Shown here: positions 47,815 through 59,598 of the stretch, one piece after another
Position numbering within the stretch: position 1 is the first letter of the stretch
Layout: each line of letters starts with the position of its first letter
Translations under genes and position numbers: made by a program
Notes under the pieces: generated by a model
Seen by the model: only the letters and a program-made list of their open reading frames with translations
Database searches by the model: none
What the model was told of the DNA's origin: nothing
DNA from: Tubulanus polymorphus
Lineage: Eukaryota; Nemertea; Palaeonemertea; Tubulaniformes; Tubulanidae
NCBI RefSeq assembly: GCF_964204645.1
Contig: NC_134035.1
Span: forward strand, 10,974,501 to 11,038,500
Direction of reading: 5' to 3'
Length of the DNA stretch: 64,000 nt

Positions 47815-47957
47815 GGGGCCAGTTGCACAGTCATGACTTAAGTCAAAAAGTGGTCTGAAATCTTAAGACTGGTCTTAAATTGTTAGATTGGCTATAGAAC
47901 TAAGTTGGTCTTAGACTGGTCTTGAGTCTAAGCCATGACTATGCAACCGGCCCGGCC
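47815..47957. repeat. Foldback MITE of the ggggccagttgcac family
   Basis: Left end ggggccagttgcacagtcat, followed by gacttaa. Right end agccatgactatgcaaccgg, followed by cccggcccc. The arms pair with few mismatches. The middle has further inverted agactggtctt words. Confidence 0.8.
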
Positions 47958-48284
47958 CCTGATCATCTTTTGTTTATACGTATGACAACTATGACATCAC
48001 ATGATGCAAGACTTCTATATGCACGCGTACAAAGCACGGGCAAAATGACAGCGACTGGAACCCGAGTTGTTTGTCATGAAACTGTCCATAAAAACTGTAA
48101 CCAGTAGTAACCTAGTTTATCTCGATAATATAAATAAGCGATATCATTCGTTTAGAGACTCAAAATTTCGAAACATTCGTACGACGCAAATTTTCTTTTT
48201 CCTTTTTCAAAAACGGTAATAGTTTCGACAAATGAAGTAAAGTTCATACACGTAGATTATCTATTAAATCCCTGATAAAATTTT

Positions 48285-48303
48285 GCACGCGCGCGCGCGC
48301 ACG
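48285..48303. repeat. Alternating CG/CA run (Z-DNA-prone)
   Basis: Nineteen bases of strictly alternating purine and pyrimidine (gcacgcgcg...cacg) in an otherwise AT-rich stretch. A similar cgcgcgcgc run occurs near 51237-51248. Confidence 0.8.
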
Positions 48304-49064
48304 TAGTAAAAATCGACCGCCACATCGAAACGAGGATACGTCTTATCCCTGAATAGTGAACGACTATTAGAATTCTAGAATTTCTTTAAAATATTCGATT
48401 TACCTGATTATATCGCGGTGTGCAGATTTCTTTTTCTCCGGTGCATCGATTCATTAGAAAGCCTCTATTTTAAAGATGTAGCACGTCAATCATATACATT
48501 TACATCGCATAGTTTATATGTATTATACATATATATATATATATATAGCTCTTGAGATCAATATTATAAGTTATATCAATATCTATATAATGAAGAGACG
48601 ACCGAAACCCACTACACTAAACCAGCCGTGTTAGCTAAAACGAAATAAACTTTTCACTACATTTCGGCATATACATCGAGAAAGAAAATGAATATACCAC
48701 ATTCGCGAACGAACGAATTTTCTCGGGTTTTTTTCTCCTAGTATATATTGTAAGAAAGCACATTCTGGCCGCGGTCGATTTTTCCGCCACGTATTACGAG
48801 AAAGTTGAACAATGTGCCACCAGCCAGCGGTCCAGCACGATTGTACACCCATCTAAATAAGCTAGCTAACCGTCTTCGATAATTACAAAACGGACCTGAT
48901 CATCGTCCGCGAATTCTCGATTAATGAATGAGAACGACAAAAACAACCTACCTCTACTTTGATTGATAATTTAAAAGTTTTTTTCATCAAGAGAGGACCA
49001 CAGCAATCCAACTACATATAGACACAACGCACCATATAACATTAACTTTTAAAATGATCGATAA

Positions 49065-49160
49065 TAAATAATAATAATAATAATAATAATAATAGATACC
49101 ATACACTTATACTAATGATAATAATCATAATAATTATTATATCAATACCCGATAAACGAT
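49065..49160. repeat. (AAT)n-type microsatellites
   Basis: An aataataat run at 49065-49095, with scattered ataat words following. Similar runs occur near 51265, 51340-51375, 54815-54840, 55170-55190 and 56577-56640, all in the same orientation class (T-rich on the HIPK sense strand). Confidence 0.85.
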
Positions 49161-50981
49161 AATAATGACGATTGAGTATAATGAAGACACGTAGCTTACA
49201 AGATCGATATCAATACTCAAACAACACATCTTCGGAGAGAATTCGGAGAAGAAAAAAAAACAATCAGCCATCGACGTCTTAAAACATCTATGAGAATAAA
49301 TATATATATTCCACCAGTGAGATACGTACGTACATACATCGGTTTGGAAGTGGTGAGTAAATAACTCGATGATAGGAAGAATTCGGTTTTTTTTTTAAAT
49401 ATACGAACCACAGTCGCGTAGGTTTAGATTCGATTTTACCCTTACGCGATTTACATATCGTTATATATAATAGAACACAACAGCTGCTGATTGATATAGA
49501 GAACAGGTCGATTCATCGAATCATCTACGGTATTCGAGTTGATCGGCGCTGTCTAACGCGCGCGAAATCTGACGAATCGCAAAATTTTCCGATAAATGCG
49601 CATCAATTTTGATATAATTCAGCAATTTTTCAATATGCATCAATATGCCGTACATTGTAACATTTAAATGAACAACTTCTCTTTTCACCTACTGCCTGAA
49701 TGCCGCCATGGCTTACATCGACAATTTTAATTCGAAGCGCGTCCTATAGGTGGCGACGATGACAATTCCATACAGTAGACACGTAGTATGTAATATAGGA
49801 GTTTAATACTTAACATTAATGTTGATAATAATGTTGATAATAACAGAGACTAATTTAACTTCATTATCGAATACGGAGTTATACGAATTTAACTGTTAGT
49901 TATAAATTCTTACCGACGTTACATAGCTACGAAGATCATATACGTACATAGATATTAGAGAACTCGATTTAATTTTTACTACAATAGCGGTTGATGTTTT
50001 TTTTGTTGTAACGTTTGAAGGTGCTTTTTGTCCGATTATTGTTCTTTTACGATATGAATGATACGGAGGAGATAAATACGTTAGTGACAGTAAACACCGA
50101 AGATGTATATATGGTATAAACTGACGATGGAAGGTTACAGCAGTATATGCGCGAGACGACATCGTTCAACACCGTTTCTACTCTTACCATCGAAAACTAT
50201 CCTCGCCCCTTAGCTACCCGAAGATACTAGTTAACTAAGACACGTATCGATAGGTCTGATCGTAGAATACTACACTTATTCACTCTACCTATTCTGGAAT
50301 AGTATAAAACTGTAAACCTGATAGAAGCGGCCGGTAGAGAGTTTTTTAATCAGGTGTTTATATTTTTAAACCGGAATACGCAGTCGAAACTTATTTTTCT
50401 TCCTATGCCCAACATGGCGGAAAATATAGATTATATAACAAGCACTGTTGATGATTTTCAGCGATAGTTCTCATTTTCAGCGATATCGATGTTACACAGT
50501 AGTTACCTGTTCAAATTTGACTAAAAATAGATAATTAAACGGATTCAGTCAAAAAACTATGAAAGTACGATTAATCTTTTAAGCAGAAACTTTCTTCCCG
50601 AACGAAGCCACGTAATCAAATTCCTAGCATCATTTCAAAACTTCTATCTACTCGCCGACATAAATACGTAACTATACATAACCAGTAATCACACAACAAA
50701 CACCTAATACATACTATTAGAAATCTAGAACTACCGATGAACACGAAACTGAAGGTTTCACTCTCCATTTTCAAAACGGGATATGGATAGAAAAATAATA
50801 ATTCGAAGACCAGATAGAGTATAGCTACATCGGAAAATCCTAATTGTGACCATTGCTGTTGTCATGTTTATATGTTTAAAGGAGGCGGCGTCGGTCGTTT
50901 TCCAGCCAAAAATACATCTTATATCACGTTAATAACGACACGAAACACATGAATTATTGCATCATTTTTATATAAAGAGAG

Positions 50982-50987
<6 letters not shown>

Positions 50988-51013
<26 letters not shown>

Positions 51014-51014
51014 G
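50988..51014. repeat. (TA)n microsatellite
   Basis: About 13 TA units. Shorter (TA)n runs occur at 11252, 47131, 48530, 51396, 52953, 53357 and 54482. Confidence 0.85.
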
Positions 51015-54000
51015 AACATACATGTATATAAAAAGCCGATGTGCGAAGATTGTCTGCTTAATTGAATTCACCGTTACGAACTCGTTACGTGAGATTATAT
51101 AGATGAACGCGCGTTAATTCGAATATCGATCAAGGACCGTCTCATCGCCACATTTCATCTTCGTTCTTCTCATCGTTAAATCGAGCGGCGAGCGCCGGCC
51201 GATCAGTTCCGAACCCGTCCCCTGCGTACACACATCCGCGCGCGCGCTCGCATCGTGTGAGAATAATAATAATAATACATTTAATACTTTTCTAGCCCCG
51301 AAAAATCTAGATTATACAAAAATACATATCATTATATCACTATTATTATTATTATTATTATTAATATCAATATAATGATAATAATTTATACATACATATA
51401 TATATATATATTTTAGACACTCACTCGGTAAACATTAAAACACCCCGAACACACGACATTCATTAGTGAAAGTGCTTCGTTTATATGAAATCTATGAATG
51501 CGATGTGTGCGCAGTAAGACACATCTAGTGCAGTTATAATAATGACTTATCTAAACGCTTGCCCAGCAAGGTCCTCATTTAAACGCATTAACTACGCTCT
51601 ACTGCTCTACTACGCCTACCAGTTACCTCATAGGGCCCGGTTTATAAAAAGTTCAAATCTGCACGATCGATTCAACTTAAACGGATGACGCTAATATTGT
51701 CCCGAGCTTTCGCATAGGGCCCCTAAAATAATGAATAGTTTTCCCACAACCGACTACCGTAGGCCAGTTGCTCAAAGCTTCGTTAACCAGCAGATAAAAT
51801 AGCCCAGTACCGTCACTATGTCAACTATCCACCGGTTAACTCTGAGCCCCTTGTATTTCTATCTATAGTAATTTTCACCACAAATAAAAGAATAATTCGA
51901 CACTATAAATGGTCGGTTAATTGATTACAAACTAGAAACGATCCAGATTTTCAGAGCATTTCCATATCAAAAGAATACTCTAAAAAAAATCCGATTTTCC
52001 CATGAAATAATATTGTTTATCGCCAAAACCGTAAATGCACCTTTTCTCCGCATCGGTGACTATCAAAACGAACGACAGGATAAAATAAATCCCCCGACCA
52101 AAAATTCGAATAACTTTCCCGGCCGAGATTGACCATCACCGATTCATAATCGTTACTTTCAGTTTGCGCGCGCAGTTTCATTTCGCTGATTAATTCTAAG
52201 AAACAATTCTTACTGTTGATGAATATTTACACATATACAAACACGTCTATAATACACATGTAAATCGTTCTTTGAGAACGTTTTCAATTAATGATGACTA
52301 TTATATAATTTTAACCGTTGCGATTTCTTCTCAGACCGAATATGACTGATTTTGGTTTTGATTTCGAACTGTACAGTTTTCATGGAGCCGTGCGCTGAAA
52401 TCGGTAATGAATTGAATTGATTTTGATCTTTCTTCTCAAAGAACGGAAAAAATTTTTCCCACTTCCCCAGTCCGCATTAATCATCCTTGAAATAGGATTA
52501 TTTCAGAAGAGATCACCGACGCCTTCGTTACCAATTCCCCGTCTAGCCATTTCATATATTCATACCATCATACCGCTTTTAAATCTACTCATAATTAATA
52601 CCGTTTTCTTTGATTGGGATAATATCATTCGAAGACTCGCCGATTATGACAGGTTTCATAATAGTTACGACTAAGATAATCATACCACATTATTCACAAT
52701 TCCGATCTATTAGGCGTAAGCTGACGCCAATAAATATTCTCAATATCCGCCATAATTTGAATAGAAACGGCTGATTATCTCTCGATTACAGTTCAAACAA
52801 TATCGGCAGGAATTGAGGCATCAGCATTAATTTCTTGTTTTCATACATAGATGAAGCCAGCATACCTACGACTATGGGATGATTTGTTGAACGCGCTTCA
52901 TTTACCCACAAATCAGAAACAAACATTTCTTATAACCGACACACTGCAGAATATATATATATATCTGCATTTTTAACTTGATCATAATTTTCTCCATTTT
53001 TGATTAGCTTCCATTTATATTTTCCGACCAACCATATCCAAAGAAGGACTCTTCTGAAAGGAGGTACCGGCACTGCTACTGCGGCAAGTGAGGATTTCAC
53101 GACGATCTATCACATTCGCCAGTGGTTACCGAGTTAAATTCAAATCAAAGCCTCGATCATTTTAAAATCTCATACACGTACACAAAGTAGCCGGTGAACA
53201 TATCTTCATTAGTTTAGCACATCAAACACTGATTATAAACACCACAATTCTAACCCATATACGAAGCTAGTTGCACGACCTTCAAAAACACACAAACAAT
53301 AATCATAATAATAATCATAATAATCATTCGCTATTGTTGACTAACTACGAGTTAAAAATATATATATATATATTTATATGCGTATATCATTGTATTATAT
53401 AATGAATTTCTCTACATATTACCCCTTAAGCCACTGAACTAATACACGTACACCTAAACAAACCACCGTATTGTATAATGAACAGAGACCAACGAATGCT
53501 ACGATTAACAGAATGCTATATTAAGAAAACGCGACCTACGTGAAATGAAAAAACAGATCGATCGGAGAATTTTATCATCGTATCATCGATGAACGTGTGA
53601 CTCGCGCAAAATGAAACGGATTACGGAACGTTAAGGTTTACGGCCCCCAAAACGCCGCACTATTCAAAAACATTTTCGTTTAGGACAAGATAAGAATTTG
53701 TGAAAATGAAGCAGCATTCTTGTCATGGACGGAAGGCCGGGAGAAAAATCGATTTTGCAAGTTGACTTCATCGGGGGCAGGAGCAGTAACTGGGACAGCT
53801 TTTGCGCATTAATCTATCTATTGTTCTTTGAAAAAAAGGTAGGAAAAAAATCTCCATATATTTTGCACGAGTCAATTACATCCTGCAAGTTATCGGTCAA
53901 AAGGTTGACGGATGATACTCCTGTTCAACAAGCATCCCATAGTCATTTATCAACCTAAAATCTATCTATGAAAGCAGAATTTTCAGTTATCTTATGTGGT

Positions 54001-54070
54001 ACAGCAGACTTCAACGGCACGAGCCAAATTTACTGTTATAGAACTTAGAGAAACATTACTGTTATCAGAT

Positions 54071-54338
54071 CATCCTCCCTCGGCGAGGATTCAAACCTAA
54101 TAGCATCATGAAACTTCGCGAGCCAGCCAGTGCGTGCTTAGGCATGTCATCATTCGCCAATCAGAAATCACGTAATCATTTTAACCATGGTTAGCCTATC
54201 AATGAATAAGCACAAGATTATACAACAGGTATTCCGATTGGTACTGCACATTTTTGTACGGCTAAGCTGCGCACGCTCGGGCCTAATCAGACAGGGCTCG
54301 TGATGCCATCAGGTTCGCATGCCCGCCCAGGGAGGATG
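54071..54338. repeat. Foldback element with catcctccct ends
   Basis: The left arm catcctccctcggcgagg continues with an aacctaatagcatcat block. The reverse complement of the right arm, ending ggaggatg, gives catcctccctgggcgggc and aacctgatggcatcac. The arms are about 60 bp and the total is about 270 bp. No coding frame. Confidence 0.7.
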
Positions 54339-56049
54339 TGTATTGCTATAAACATCATCATCTTTATAATAAAATAAATCAGGAGAGACAAACAGGTTTT
54401 CAAATAGCACCACCAGATTTGCTTTTTTTATCTACAATTTTCAATCTGTTCAAAATGGAAATGGATTCCTCGCGTATTACGCATATATATATATATATAG
54501 TTATTCGAAAGACTTAGTTTTCTTAGACAGCGCCGGGCCACGAAATGAGATAGATCACAAGAATAGTTCATTAACCCTTCGCGTCACGAATAATTCCGAC
54601 ACGCGAGTCCGTGACGCGTAACCGCGTTTTAAAACATTTCAATGCCGACTACGACGAATTATTAGACGTAAAATGAAATCGTACGCCCGAAAAGGTAAAC
54701 ACTACATTAACACAAACCCGATCGAGGCGATATACGATAGAACGAACGCTTGAATACACTTCGATAAATAACTTATACATAATAAGTAGTGTTAGTAATA
54801 ATATTAATCATAGTAATAATAATAATAATAATAATAATACACTTGGGACCAATTATATTCCATTTAAGAGCCTGAAGGGATATACGTATCATGCAAACGT
54901 TATCAATGAATATTTAAAACATTATCCAGGTACATCTTCTCGTATAAGAATCAATAATACATATACCATTAATAATAATAATATCTATAAAGCAATCATT
55001 GACAATCGGTCTACTAACATATCACCACTTAGTATTCTAGTAAATGCAATGCGATGTATTAATCGAATAGTAATTATGATAGTTATAATAATGATAATTA
55101 TAATCGTGATATTATCATTGAAAAACAGCGGCGTGTTTCTTTTTCTTAAGACATCGTTCGAATTATCGACGTATAAGGAATAATAATAATAATAATCATA
55201 ATCATAAAATACCTCGGATAAAAATATCTTTATAGCCATTAAAACATAGCATGCCGCACACACAACGCGATGATCAATAATTGAAAGGTTCATAGGCTTA
55301 AAGCGCAGAAATACGTTAATATTAAGAAAATAATTGACACACTAAAGTGGAAGCTAAAAACGACGTAAACTTCAAACCGACAAAAAGAAAGAAAAAAAGA
55401 AAACGCTTTCGTAAGTAAAACAGAGGCATCGATTATATCATATGAAATAAGTAAAACTATAACGCCAACGAACGAACAATTGCCGATTACCCAAACTATG
55501 TTTATATCATATCTAATTTATAGTTTCCACTCTTATTTTAAACGTTTGCCAGATTTTTACAGCTTTCTTGCGGGTTTTGAATCGTTAATGAAGGAGGAAG
55601 CAAAACGCAGTTCGCAGCAGCTTGCCGTACGTGCGTTATACGTAAGCGATATATTTGTTTCCGCTCGATACTCAGCCGGTCGAGAAAAATACGGCTTCGA
55701 AAAGTGCTCAATTTTCACACCGCATCAAAAAACAAACACACACAGTGCACCACCACCACCACCATTACTACTGCAAGTGTCATGGCCACATGTTAAAATA
55801 CACACACACAAAATATATAGTGATATATATAATACATGAATGAACAGGCGTTGAGGCCAGTTTTGCGTAAAATGTGCATAAGAAATGCTCGCACCCGCAG
55901 CGTACAACAGCTCCACGTGAAAAAATTTAAAACATATCATTCCGCGAGATCGACGATCACAGCCGCGTCGTTCGTAGACGAATTTTTTCTCAAATCATCG
56001 TCATCATCGTATTCGTATTCGGCTTGCCGACGACGCCGACGACGTTGCG

Positions 56050-59000
56050 TCATTGCGCGGCGAACGTTTGATACAGGTATTGATACTGACGGGTTTTCGT
56101 TGGGCTGAACGGGTACGAGGTGAACTGCAAGGTGGCGGCCGACGGCGAACGCGCGTAATTACCCGGCGCGACGGGCGCCAGCTGCGTCGTCGCGGTCGTC
56201 GGCGAGCGTAATACCGGGTGAACGTGCGCCGGTAGAGGCTGAGCGGTGAACTGTAACTGACGCGGGCTCTGATGAGCGGGCGGCGGTGGATACGGGAACA
56301 GACTGTTATTAGGGGAGAACGGGCCGTACGGCATTTTCTGGTGCGCGGGCATCAGGTATTTCGGCGGGCTCGTCAGTTGCGGTTGCGGGTGTTGTTGTAG
56401 CTGTTGATTGCAGTGTCGACGGTGGTTGACGACGACGTTGCCAGTTTCCCTACACGAAAAAAACGAGAACAACGAAAAATAGTCAAACACAACATTTAAA
56501 GCTACGTGGCGAAACGTTTAAAAAACTGTGTCACTAACCAATTAATAATAGCAAGCAGGAACACCAAAAAGTCACATAATAATAATAATAATAACAATAA
56601 TCATAATAATAATAATAATAATCATAACGATAACGATAATACAGTAAACTTACTGCTATCAATCGATGCGAGAAAATCTACGTAAAACTAAAGAAATAAT
56701 TTGTCGATATAAAACACCCACAACTCGCAGATTTAACAACAAAATCTGTAAACCTGATGTTTTTTTTTCAGATAGATTACTTTTATCAATCCTCAAAGAT
56801 TTTTTCAACATGTCATTTCAACCTTTTCAGTGCGTCTACACAACACGCTAGGGTGGTAATCTTTGAAAAATTTCAAATTACTTCCAGCACTAATGGATAT
56901 TAATAAGTCAGCACTGCACGACCCAGTTCCACAGTTGTGAGTTAGAGTTAACTCTGAGTTAAAGTTAGTTCATTTTCAATGAGTCAACTTAGAGTTAAAT
57001 CTTAACTCGGAACTGTGGAACTGGACCCAGAGGTTTGAATAAATCTTTGAGGATAGATAGAAGTATTCTGAAAATGTAAGCAATACAGATTTCATCGTTA
57101 AACCATCGTAGTGTCAGTCTTTTATACATTTCATACACAACGACTGGTCTTTATAGATTTCAATATTCCGTTGAGAAATTCACGCGAGGTTTTTTCGTAG
57201 TTCCGATCGAAAGATTCTTCCGTAATCGAACACGGAAAGAGCTCGGTCATTCGCGACTGAATTTTAAAACCGCGAAAATCGGAAGTGGTGAAAAATACTA
57301 AACAGACATTCATCGGTGATCTGCGCAGAAAGAGAGAGCAAGACATGAAGGAAAAGATTTTAGGTGCGAAAAAAAAATTTTTAAAAAGATTTTATAACCA
57401 AAATTCTTAAAATTAAGTATAATTTTGAAATCGGAAAAGCAACTCGAAATAATCGATAATCGTAACACGGGGAAAAACTGAAGTAATGGAAGAAAAACTG
57501 ATATTACAACATCACATTAAACGGTAGTTATTATCATGTACGTACTACATGCAACAGGTGCCAGTACCATGCATGTATCGAGAAAATTTAACGTAACTAT
57601 ACAAACTGCAAACCAATATTCCAAAAATATGCAACTACTTCAAAATATCATTTTCACCATACATTTCCTCATAATTGCTTTGACGCAATATGATAATATC
57701 TTTAGAACTAACACAAGCAGGGGCCTGTAAAATCAGGGTCCTTGTACAGATCAGTCTTTCCTGGACATAAGGAGTTAAAAGGAGAAAATTTCAAATTTCG
57801 AGGAGCGTCCGCATTTCTATATCCCAATTACAAAAGACTCCTCCTGAATCAGTACTTTTTATCTCCGTAAACCATTAATGCAGTGGTTTTGTAAGCAAAT
57901 TTTTATCCTGTACACTACCTGAACTCGGTTTCTAATTCGGTAACCGCCTAATTGGGTAAAAACTAATCCTGGTCACAACTGTGACGATTTAGGCATAGTT
58001 TACTGTACAACTACAAACATTTCCAAATACTCAAAATTTCTCAAAATTGAAAGAGTTTCAAGCACCTTTTTAGAGCATTTTCCGTTTACAAGACATATTT
58101 AAGGAATCTAGGATTTGTAGGGACCCTATAAATACTGTTCCAACTACGATCTCCTGGTCGGGAAAAGTCTAAAAAACCGGGCCCGCGACGCGACGTCAAT
58201 TCGTTCAAACTGATTTTGCGCACGAACTTCCGTCGCACTTTCCCTACGTTCGAGAAAACGTTTCCTAAAACTACGAAAGTAAAGCGCGAGGGAAAGAAGG
58301 AAGTTCGCGCCGCGACGCAAACCGAACATTCGCAACTGAATTCAGAATCGACGTATCCTTTCATTTACCCGCTATGGATTTTAACATATAACGATGACCT
58401 TTACGACGTGTAATTCAATAGATGTTAAAACGCAGCAGTACATCGAATATATAACGAAAATATTATCGTAAATAGAACCGGACCAACTACGCGTACAATC
58501 GATGTGAAATCCAACGATTGTTGACGGACTAAAAAGTTTAATCAAAATACCGGGGTACTAGAAATATTTCGAGTGGTCCTCTTCACTCATAAAAACTGAC
58601 ATTTTTCAGGCATTCTAAACATACTTTCAGTCAATCAACAATCATAGGATTTTGAATTGTTTTTTTTTTAATCATGAATATTGTGATCTTACAGATTCAG
58701 AAGAGCACAATCATTTATTCACCGTTTTTCGAATTGTAAAATGCATCGCGACCAGCTCTCCTCGCGAATACAGCCGTTCGCTTTTAATCTACAGCTGCTA
58801 TCGAACTGAACCTCGTCTAATTCATTCATTCATTCATCTAATATAATATGGGAGGCGAAAAACCGTAACTTTTTGATGTTCCCGACTCAAACATTTTACG
58901 AAGCTACGTGATTCAATCATGACAGGTGCGATACTTCTTTGGACCATAAATCTATTACATAGATAGATAAAATGCATCTCATTTCATACACGTGATTCGG

Positions 59001-59598
59001 GATATTCATATTAAGACAGATAGATTGTTTTTTTTTTTTTTCAGTTTCCAAACGCGGGCCGAGTGCTCAGTCTTCTTTCGTCATCGGGTATCTTCCGTTT
59101 TTCCGTTCCAATTATTTCTCTCGACGTTTCACCATTTAAAGGGCAGATATAAAGGGTGGGCATACCTTTGAATGTCCTGATGCGTCAACTGCGTGTTCCC
59201 TCGCGGGGATATTTGCGGTTGAACATTCGGCATGCGTTGGTGGTGACCGAGATTAAGCATGCTCGGCCGCGCCTTCAAATCGGCGAGTGCCGTGTCGATG
59301 TGCAACAACGGCAGCTGCGACGACGGTATTCCGGCGAATATGTCGCTGTGGTGGCGCCGGTGGCTACTCGTCGCCACGGACGCTACGCCGCCGCGTTGCG
59401 GATGCGACGTCGACACAGCGGCCATCGTTTGTCCGTCGTTAGGCAGACGCGGCAGCGATGCGCGGTGTAATGCTTCGCTCAGCAGATCGGAGTGTATGAC
59501 CTCCTCCTTGATGGTGACCAGTCCCGCCATGTGGTGGTGAACGGGATCGGAATCCGAATCGCGAACTGTTTCGACGCCCCGTGAAGTTCTCGGTGACT
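56050..59598 (-). CDS. HIPK: HIPK exons g-h: SUMO-acceptor-like site and Tyr/His-rich C terminus
   Basis: Exon g (59166-59598) codes ESPRTSRGVETVRDSDSDP, then LVTIKEEVIHSD, in which IKEE fits the consensus psi-K-x-E sumoylation site, and a His/Ser-rich stretch to HQDIQR. Exon h (56050-56449) continues with ETGNVVVNHRRHCNQQLQQH, then Pro/His/Gln-rich sequence and a C terminus TSYPFSPTKTRQYQYL plus YQTFAAQ. Vertebrate HIPKs end in a comparable SP-x-K-x-x-QYPY. The short extension past QYQYL is unlike the vertebrate ends. The AG|G codon split across exons g and h joins correctly. Confidence 0.93.

Larger units (their letters stand above)
43895..56049 (-). other. HIPK: Probable long HIPK 3' UTR plus repeats; no gene
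   Basis: Twelve kilobases between the HIPK stop and the convergent SETDB1 end contain no protein-like frame. Reading by eye, I found no minus-strand AATAAA (plus-strand tttatt) from 56049 down to 43895-43900. A very long 3' UTR is therefore possible; vertebrate HIPK2 also has one of many kilobases. The stretch holds many (AAT)n, (TA)n and alternating purine-pyrimidine runs and several foldback elements, listed separately. The extent of the transcript is inference. Confidence 0.4.

Noticed and set aside
59156-59540. Plus-strand frames opposite HIPK exon g
   Set aside because: Antisense shadows of a GC-richer coding exon with family-matching sequence on the minus strand.
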